Positions 17,725-23,859 of a stretch of 64,000 nt of DNA are shown here, piece after piece. This stretch comes from JAEUJM01 sp041908445 (GTDB taxonomy: Bacteria > Actinomycetota > Acidimicrobiia > Acidimicrobiales > DATDAH01). Position 1 is the stretch's first letter. Each line of letters begins with the position of its first letter. Both the position numbers and the translations under genes were made by a program. The notes beneath the pieces were generated by a model that worked only from the letters and a program-made list of their open reading frames with translations, did not search any database and was not told where the DNA came from. Location: positions 62,001 through 126,000 of the forward strand of contig JAYRFK010000036.1 in NCBI GenBank assembly GCA_041908445.1. The letters run 5' to 3'.

Positions 17725-17949
17725 ATGGCAAACAACCAACAACCCAAGATCCGAGCTCACGGTGACCGTCGCAGCGAACCCGACGTTCGCCGTCTGGCCC
17801 GGGCGATCGTCCGCCTCGCCGTCCAAGTGGACACCGAGCAGGCTCAGCAGCTGGCTGACGCCCTCGAACACGAAGAGGTGACGCGACGCAAGACGGTCAG
17901 CCGCAACCGCTCCGCCCAACGTGACGCCATCGAGCAGGAGGCGGTGTGA
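17725..17949 (+). CDS. Small hypothetical protein at the head of the transfer operon
   Basis: The ATG at 17725 follows GAAGGGAGG at proper spacing; 74 residues result. The product is charged, with a helical core (VRRLARAIVRLAVQVD) and an acidic-basic tail. Its stop overlaps the start of the coupling ATPase (GTGA), so both are made together. It might be an accessory protein of the coupling ATPase. No family recognised. Confidence 0.5.
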   Translation: MANNQQPKIRAHGDRRSEPDVRRLARAIVRLAVQVDTEQAQQLADALEHEEVTRRKTVSRNRSAQRDAIEQEAV

Positions 17950-20141
17950 GGTCCTTCCGCCTGACGTTCCCCGCCGAGGTCACCGTCGACGGCGTCGCCG
18001 ACATCCTCGCCACCCTCGCCGCAGAGAGCCGCGGCACTGTCCTGGCGCCGGCGCCGGCGACCACGCTAGAGACACTCATCACCGCAGGGGGCGTTTCGTG
18101 GTGGGTCCTCGTCGACGGTAGGCGGGCAAGACGTCTGCAGTCCGCGACCGAGCGAAGCCTGCCGGGGCTCCGCTGGGACGAAGCAGACCGACCGCAGCTG
18201 GAGATCACCAGAGCGATCGAGCTGCGAGTCAGTAGCGACCAGCGGTTGCTCGATGCGTCAAGGGCGGAAGCAGCCGTCGGCCGGATACTCGGCGTGTCCG
18301 GAGAACTCGCCGCCGGTGAGGCACTGCTGGTGCAGTGGCAGATCGGGTCCTGGCTGACCCGCTCTCCCATCCAACCAGCACCAGCCACTCAGTCGAGCTC
18401 GGGCATCTGGACGCTTCCCGACTGGGGACTGCACCTGGGCGGCGCCGAGCGAGTTCAGGCGGCTCGCAAGAAGCAGGAAGACCACATCTTCGCTGCCGTC
18501 GGCCGTGTAGCGGTGGCTGGGGCCACGGGGCGACGTGCGACCCAGCTGCTGCACGCCGTCATCGGCGGCTACCAGATCCTTCGAGCACCGGGCGTCGGGA
18601 TCACGACCCGGATGCTGCCTTCATGGTGGGTTCGCCGTCAGCTCGACGCCACGGCGGTGCCGCAACTCGGACCGGCCATGCGACTGACCGCCACCGAACT
18701 CGCCACCGTCATCGGCTGGCCGGTCGGCAACCCGCAGCTGCCCGGCGTCCGCTACCCGGCATCCACACGGTTGCGAGTCGACGATCGCAGCCTCGTCGAT
18801 CGACCCCACCCACATGCGCGGGTCGTGGGCGCCAGCGCCTACCCAGCCCAAGCAACCAAATCAGTCCTCCTCCGTCCCGAAGATGGGCTACGTCACCTGC
18901 ACGTTGTCGGGCCGACGGGTGTCGGCAAGAGCACCCTGCTGTCGCACCTGATCCTGTCGGACATCGCGGCCGGAAGGGGCGTGGTGGCCATAGACCCGAA
19001 GGGCGACCTCGCTGACGAGATCCTCGCCCGGGTGTCGGAACGCGACGTAGAGCGCATCGTGGTCATCGACCCCACCGACACCGCGCCCGTCGGCTTCAAC
19101 CCACTCGAAGGCGACGCGATTGGCATTGACGGGCTGATGCACGTCATGCGTTCGTTGTGGAGCGCTTCGTGGGGGCCGCGGCTCGGTGATGTCCTCCATG
19201 CTGGGCTGCTGACCCTGACGGCACGACCGGGGCACTCGCTGGCCGAGCTCCCGCTGCTCCTGACCGACGAAACCTTCCGGCGCCCGCTTGTCTCGGCCGC
19301 CGTTGCACAGGACCCGCTCGGGCTCGGGACCTTCTGGCCATGGTTCGACAACCTCTCTGACGACGCCCGCGCACAAGTGCTCGCACCGATCATGAACAAG
19401 CTCCGAGCCTTCTTGCTGCGACCACAGCTGCGTGCCGTGGTCGGGCAACCAACGCCGCGCTTCGACCTGAACGCGGTGTTCACCCGGCGAGCGGTGGTGC
19501 TCGTCCGGTTGCCGAAGGGCGAACTCGGCACCGACTCGGCACAGCTCCTCGGTTCCCTACTCATGGCGCACCTATGGCGTCTCAGCCTCGCCCGTACAGC
19601 CATCTCCGCATCCAAGCGTCACCCGGTGTTCTTCTACCTTGACGAGTTCCAGGAGTTCCTCCGGCTCCCCGTCGACCTGGCCGACGCCTTGGTACAGGCA
19701 CGCGGCCTCGGCGTTGGTCTGGTGCTGGCCCATCAGCACCTCGACCAACTCGACAAGACGGTGCGAGCCGCCGTACTCGCCAACACAGCCAGCCGGGTCG
19801 CTTTCCGGCTCGACCACGACGACGCCTCGGTAATCGCTAAACGAAGCGGTGGTCGTCTGCGAGCAGCCGACCTGTCGGGTCTGGCCGCGTACGAGGCCTA
19901 CGCCTCGCTTCTCGCCAACGGCGAACCAACACCGTACGGCTCAATCCAGACACTGCCGCTCGGCCCGCCACGACGCGACCCAGCTGTGGTGATCGCCCAG
20001 AGTCGTGACCGCTACGGCGTCGAACGGTCCGAGACCGAAGCGACCCTCAGGGCCCTGATCGAGACCGGCGGCACCCCAGGCCAGCGAGGGCCGGCCGGGC
20101 CGATCGGGGGCCGCAAGCGGTCCCCAGGAGACGAATCGTGA
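17946..20141 (+). CDS. VirD4/TraD-like coupling ATPase
   Basis: The GTG at 17946 overlaps the previous stop. This 731-residue protein has Walker A GPTGVGKST near 322-330, then AIDPKGDLADEIL, and Walker B FFYLDEFQEF near 560. The late VLAHQHLDQL and AVLANTASRVAFRL stretches are typical of TraD/VirD4-class and TraM-like helicases that hand DNA to a transfer channel. The 320 N-terminal residues show no clear membrane helix, so it differs from membrane-anchored VirD4 and resembles soluble coupling ATPases of actinobacterial elements. It heads a coupled set with the next two genes. ATP-driven DNA transfer of the element is the likely role. Confidence 0.75.
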   Translation: MRSFRLTFPAEVTVDGVADILATLAAESRGTVLAPAPATTLETLITAGGVSWWVLVDGRRARRLQSATERSLPGLRWDEADRPQLEITRAIELRVSSDQRLLDASRAEAAVGRILGVSGELAAGEALLVQWQIGSWLTRSPIQPAPATQSSSGIWTLPDWGLHLGGAERVQAARKKQEDHIFAAVGRVAVAGATGRRATQLLHAVIGGYQILRAPGVGITTRMLPSWWVRRQLDATAVPQLGPAMRLTATELATVIGWPVGNPQLPGVRYPASTRLRVDDRSLVDRPHPHARVVGASAYPAQATKSVLLRPEDGLRHLHVVGPTGVGKSTLLSHLILSDIAAGRGVVAIDPKGDLADEILARVSERDVERIVVIDPTDTAPVGFNPLEGDAIGIDGLMHVMRSLWSASWGPRLGDVLHAGLLTLTARPGHSLAELPLLLTDETFRRPLVSAAVAQDPLGLGTFWPWFDNLSDDARAQVLAPIMNKLRAFLLRPQLRAVVGQPTPRFDLNAVFTRRAVVLVRLPKGELGTDSAQLLGSLLMAHLWRLSLARTAISASKRHPVFFYLDEFQEFLRLPVDLADALVQARGLGVGLVLAHQHLDQLDKTVRAAVLANTASRVAFRLDHDDASVIAKRSGGRLRAADLSGLAAYEAYASLLANGEPTPYGSIQTLPLGPPRRDPAVVIAQSRDRYGVERSETEATLRALIETGGTPGQRGPAGPIGGRKRSPGDES

Positions 20142-20305
20142 ACGGTCTGACCCCCGGTGGCGGTGTACCGGTCGCCGTACCGGTCGCGTGGTCGAACCAT
20201 CGCGCATCCGACCTGCTCAGCGGCCAGATCGCGCCGCCAAGCGTCGGGGACTGGTTCACTCCTTCGTTCGCTCACCAGCCGCATTCGATCGGAGTCCCAC
20301 GATGA
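20138..20305 (+). CDS. Short coupled ORF between coupling ATPase and relaxation protein
   Basis: A GTG at 20138 overlaps the coupling-ATPase stop (GTGA), has AGGAG 8 bases before it, and its frame of 55 residues ends at a TGA overlapping the next ATG (ATGA at 20302-20305). It fills the gap exactly. The product begins MNGLTPGGGVPVAVPVAW and has no membrane segment or known motif. It may be a real small protein or a translational link. Confidence 0.45.
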   Translation: MNGLTPGGGVPVAVPVAWSNHRASDLLSGQIAPPSVGDWFTPSFAHQPHSIGVPR

Positions 20306-21093
20306 CTCCGACTCGACGCCGCCCCGATCTCAGCGACCGTGATCTGCTCGTCATGCGATTCCTCGCAGATACCGCTCTCGCCACAACAGACCAACTCGAG
20401 CGCCTGGCGTTCCCAGCAAGTCACGGGACCCAGTACACAGCGGCCCGACGGGCCCGACGAACCCTCGCTCGGCTGGTGGACCAAGGCCAGCTCTCTCGCC
20501 TCGACCGACGAGTCGGCGGGGTGCGATCGGGATCTACGAGTTACGTCTATCAACTTGCCACTGGAGGCCGACGCAGCCTTGGGCTCCCACGACGAGGACG
20601 CACGTACGAGCCCGGTGCACTGTTCATTTCGCACACCCTCGCTGCGGCCGACGTCCACGTCGAGCTCCTCGAAGCCGAGCGTCGAGGCGATCTGGTCGAC
20701 TTGAACGTGGAGCATGAGCCAACCCGACGGTTCGCCACACCGAGCGGAATCGAACGGCTCACGCCAGATCTCCTCGTCGAGGTCACCACCGCGGACGGGT
20801 GGGAGCTGCGCTGGTTCGTCGAGATCGACCGAGGCACGGAGCACCTACCAACGGTGCTGCGCAAGTGCCGCACCTACGAGCGCTACTGGCGGTCCGGACG
20901 CGAGGCCGACCACCACGAAGTGTTCCCTCGCGTCCTGTGGAGCGTCCCGGACAAGCGGCGAGCTCGGGCCATCGAGACAGCCATCGTCGAGAGCCGTGGA
21001 TTGGCCGGCGACCTGCACCGGGTCGCTACCGCGGAGGACACCGCAGCCGTCATCACCAACAGCAACGACAACCCGGAAGGAGGTCAACCATGA
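20302..21093 (+). CDS. Replication-relaxation family protein
   Basis: The ATG at 20302 gives 263 residues. It has the Replic_Relax layout: an N-terminal winged-helix (SDRDLLVMRFLADTALATTD, RRTLARLVDQG), then an alpha/beta part with LTPDLLVEV and WFVEIDRGTEHLPTVLRK, in which the Asp and Glu residues resemble a PD-(D/E)xK nuclease-like core. These proteins accompany coupling ATPases on actinobacterial plasmids and integrative elements and are thought to act at the origin of transfer or replication. The gene ends in an ATGA overlap with the methyltransferase. Confidence 0.7.
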   Translation: MTPTRRRPDLSDRDLLVMRFLADTALATTDQLERLAFPASHGTQYTAARRARRTLARLVDQGQLSRLDRRVGGVRSGSTSYVYQLATGGRRSLGLPRRGRTYEPGALFISHTLAAADVHVELLEAERRGDLVDLNVEHEPTRRFATPSGIERLTPDLLVEVTTADGWELRWFVEIDRGTEHLPTVLRKCRTYERYWRSGREADHHEVFPRVLWSVPDKRRARAIETAIVESRGLAGDLHRVATAEDTAAVITNSNDNPEGGQP

Positions 21094-22136
21094 ACACCAA
21101 CCCAACCCCAACTGCAGCAGAGCTGCCCATCAACAAGGTCGTCGTCGGCGATGCCGCAAAGCGGCTCAGACGCCTGCCCGCCGCGTCGGTCGACACCGTG
21201 GTGACCTCCCCGCCCTACTTCTTGCTGCGCGACTACGGCGTCGACGGCCAGCTCGGCCTGGAGGACACCGTTTCGGGATGGGTCGACCATCTCGTCGACG
21301 TCCTCGACGAGGTCGCCCGCGTGCTCAAGCCGCAAGGGTCGGTGTGGCTCAATCTCGGAGACACCTACGCCCGTCAACCCCAACACGGTGCGACCGCCAA
21401 GAGCTTGGTCCTCGGCCCCGAGAAGCTGCTCCTCGCCCTGTCCGATCGAGGCTGGATCGTCAGGAACAAGGTGGTGTGGGCCAAACCCAACCCGCTGCCC
21501 GCTTCGGTACGGGATCGGCTCAACACCACCTGGGAGCCGCTGTTCCTGCTGACCCGCCAGCGCGACTACTTCTTCGACCTCGACGCCATCCGCATCCCGC
21601 CCCGGTCGACCCTCGCCGGGCCCACGAAGGCGGGGGCCACCACCAAGTACGGGGTCCGAGCCAAGGGACGGCCCGAGTGGTCAGGGCCGCTGGCCGGCAA
21701 CAACTCGGGCCTGGAAAAGATGAAGGCACGAGGGCTCGCGTCGCATCCCCTCGGCAAGAACCCCGGCGATGTTTGGACCATCCCGACCGCGGCCTACCGA
21801 GGAGCGCACTTCGCAACGTTCCCCGAAGCGCTCGTCGAACGACCGCTCAAGGCAACGTGCCCGGAACGGGTCTGTCGCACCTGCGGCGGCGCCTGGCACC
21901 GGGCACCTGTCGAACGATCGCTCGGCACGCTTGCGGTGCTCGGCCAACTCCGCAAGTCCTGCGGCTGCTCAGATCCGTCCTGGCAGCCGGGCACCGTGCT
22001 CGACCCGTTCCTCGGTGCTGGCACGGTTGGCGTCGTGGCCGAGCGGCTCAACCGGCGGTGGTTCGGCATCGAGCTCAACGCCGCCTATGCGCGTCAGGCC
22101 GGAGCCCGCGTCCGCGAGCGGCGGGCAGCGCCATGA
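21090..22136 (+). CDS. Site-specific DNA methyltransferase (amino-methylating, beta class)
   Basis: The ATG at 21090 follows GGAAGGAGG. The 348-residue protein has the catalytic motif TSPPYF near 40-45 first and the SAM motif DPFLGAGTVG near 305-314 last, the beta-class order used by N4-cytosine and N6-adenine enzymes. A cysteine cluster (CRTCGG, later CGC) in the variable part suggests a zinc-bound target-recognition insert. No restriction enzyme gene is adjacent, so it is an orphan methylase that may protect the element after transfer or mark its own DNA. Confidence 0.75.
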   Translation: MNTNPTPTAAELPINKVVVGDAAKRLRRLPAASVDTVVTSPPYFLLRDYGVDGQLGLEDTVSGWVDHLVDVLDEVARVLKPQGSVWLNLGDTYARQPQHGATAKSLVLGPEKLLLALSDRGWIVRNKVVWAKPNPLPASVRDRLNTTWEPLFLLTRQRDYFFDLDAIRIPPRSTLAGPTKAGATTKYGVRAKGRPEWSGPLAGNNSGLEKMKARGLASHPLGKNPGDVWTIPTAAYRGAHFATFPEALVERPLKATCPERVCRTCGGAWHRAPVERSLGTLAVLGQLRKSCGCSDPSWQPGTVLDPFLGAGTVGVVAERLNRRWFGIELNAAYARQAGARVRERRAAP

Positions 22137-22220
22137 GCCGCGGCCTCGTCGGTGGTCAGCGGCCGGTACCCAAACCCCAAACAGGGGTTGCCGGTCGCAT
22201 CCACCGAGGAGGTGGTTCCC

Positions 22221-22565
22221 ATGTCCGACAAGGACACCCCATCAGAGGAGCGGAAGGTCAAGACGTTGGCCATCCGCTTGGACCCGGAGCTTCACGCCCA
22301 GTTGAGCGTCATCGCCCAGCTGAGCGGCTCCACCATCACCGACGAGATCCGCACCGCCATCTCCACTCACGTGGAGAACAGGGCGACCAACGACGACCTC
22401 GCCGGAGCGGCAGCAGAACTGCTCGAGGAGATCGAGCGTGACGCCGCCGCCCGCCGCGCGGCACTCACCGGCCTGCTCAACCAGACCGGCGCCGACACGA
22501 CGGACAAGCCCGCCCGCACCCGCGGACGGAAGGCCACCACCGGGGACACGTCAGCCACCAGCTGA
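22221..22565 (+). CDS. Ribbon-helix-helix DNA-binding protein
   Basis: The ATG at 22221 follows GAGGAGG. The 114-residue protein has an RHH core: the strand KTLAIRLDPELHAQL, then a helix-turn-helix ending in EIRTAISTHVEN. A helical middle and a basic, Thr-rich tail (RTRGRKATTG) follow. RHH proteins on mobile elements act as relaxosome accessory factors, antitoxins or repressors. The operator could be the long hairpin just downstream. The fold is clear; the role is not. Confidence 0.6.
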   Translation: MSDKDTPSEERKVKTLAIRLDPELHAQLSVIAQLSGSTITDEIRTAISTHVENRATNDDLAGAAAELLEEIERDAAARRAALTGLLNQTGADTTDKPARTRGRKATTGDTSATS

Positions 22566-22600
22566 CCCAACCCCACACCCCCGGGTGCGCCAACGGCAGG

Positions 22601-22645
22601 GGCGGCTTGGACGAGCGCGGTACTCCCGCAGCTCGACAAGCCGCC
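22601..22645. repeat. Long inverted repeat between the RHH and ardA genes
   Basis: GGCGGCTTG (22601-22609) pairs perfectly with CAAGCCGCC (22637-22645), and inner arms CGAGC / GCTCG extend the stem with small mismatches. There is no T tract. It could be a terminator for the methylase-RHH transcript, an attenuator for ardA, or part of an origin of transfer; the sequence alone does not decide. Confidence 0.5.
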
Positions 22646-22713
22646 ACCTGTCGCACCAACCGACAACAGCCCCGCCTCGCCGCGGGGCACCAGCCAACGG
22701 AAAGGAGGCACCC

Positions 22714-23322
22714 ATGAGCGACACCACAGAACAGGAACCAACCGCGGAGACCCGAGCTGACACACCACCGAGGATCTACGTCGCCAGCCTCAGCGACTAC
22801 AACGCCGGCACCCTGCACGGCGTCTGGCTCCAAGCCGACCAAGACCCCGACGACATTCGCGAAGGCATCGGCAAGATGCTCGCCGACTCACCGACGACTC
22901 GCCGCTACGGCGACGTCGCAGAGGAGTACGCCATCCACGACTACGAGAACTTCGGAGCCGTCCGCCTCGACGAGAACGAACCCATTGACCGTGTCACCGC
23001 CCTCGCCAGAGGCATCAGCACCCACGGCACAGCCTTCGCCTACTGGTGGGAAATGGACCCACCCACCGAGACAAGCGACGACACCGAACTCGAATCCGCC
23101 TTCGAGGAGCACTACCTCGGCGACTACGACTCGGTCACCGAGTACGGACGTCAACTACTCGACGACCTCGGCTTCGACCCCGACGAACTCCCCGGCATCC
23201 CCGAAGGCCTACGCCCCTACGTCAGCCTCGATGTCGAGGCCTGGGTGCGAGACATGCAGTACGGCGGAGAGATCCGCACCGCCCCCAGTGAGCGAGGCGT
23301 ACATGTCTTCAGCTGCTTCTAA
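22714..23322 (+). CDS. ardA: ArdA-family antirestriction protein
   Basis: The ATG at 22714 follows AAAGGAGG. The 202-residue product is strongly acidic, as expected for a DNA mimic, with ArdA landmarks (YVASLSDYNAG, GVWLQAD, EYAIHDYENF, AFAYWWE, YGRQLLDDLG). ArdA binds type I restriction enzymes in place of DNA and protects an incoming element during establishment. It acts early in the cytoplasm. It is slightly longer than typical ArdA (about 165-180). Expression from an element entering as single-stranded DNA is the usual mode for the family; nothing here shows it directly. Confidence 0.85.
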   Translation: MSDTTEQEPTAETRADTPPRIYVASLSDYNAGTLHGVWLQADQDPDDIREGIGKMLADSPTTRRYGDVAEEYAIHDYENFGAVRLDENEPIDRVTALARGISTHGTAFAYWWEMDPPTETSDDTELESAFEEHYLGDYDSVTEYGRQLLDDLGFDPDELPGIPEGLRPYVSLDVEAWVRDMQYGGEIRTAPSERGVHVFSCF

Positions 23323-23397
23323 AACGGAATCTCAGAACGTTGTAGAATTGACAATCTTCTTCGTGATTTCGCTGCTCTTTGAGACAATAGATGCAGC

Positions 23398-23832
23398 ATG
23401 GCAATGTCGGACGAATACAACATCAAGCCGGGCAGAGAACACCTGCCGATCGAACGACCGATCTACTTCAGCGGCGATCTCTTCGGTGACTTCATCCGCC
23501 AGCGGCGAACCGAACTCGGACTCAGCCTGCGCCAGGTCGAGCAACGCACCGGAATCCACAACTCACGGCTCTCCCGCTGGGAACGCGGTGAACAAAAGCC
23601 TGAGAGCGCCGACCTGCTGCCACGCCTCGCTGCCGCCCTGGAAGTGCCGGTGGCCGATCTCTGCCAGCGCGCCGGCCAGGAACTCACGGACTCACTGCCG
23701 CACATCCACCCCTACCTCCACACCAAGTACGGCACCCACCTCCCAGCAGCGGTCCTACGCGACCTCGTCGAACACTGCGAGAACGTCCTCACCAACCACG
23801 GCATCCAGATCACCACGACCGAGGCCGTGTGA
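23398..23832 (+). CDS. XRE-family regulator
   Basis: The 144-residue protein has an XRE helix-turn-helix (FIRQRRTELGLSLRQVEQRT, SRLSRWERGEQKPES) near 30-75, then a helical C-terminus. A possible -10 GACAAT (23383-23388), the same hexamer as at 17592, lies 9 bases before the ATG. It sits just before the recombinase, where such regulators commonly control integration genes. Start choice between ATG 23398 and ATG 23404 is open. Confidence 0.7.
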   Translation: MAMSDEYNIKPGREHLPIERPIYFSGDLFGDFIRQRRTELGLSLRQVEQRTGIHNSRLSRWERGEQKPESADLLPRLAAALEVPVADLCQRAGQELTDSLPHIHPYLHTKYGTHLPAAVLRDLVEHCENVLTNHGIQITTTEAV

Positions 23833-23859
23833 GATCACGACCATGAAAGGGGGAACACC

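Noticed and set aside
23340..23354. TTGACA box and TTGT...ACAA dyad before the XRE gene
   Set aside because: No -10 box lies 17 bases downstream of TTGACA, and the dyad has only four matching pairs, so it is too weak to annotate.
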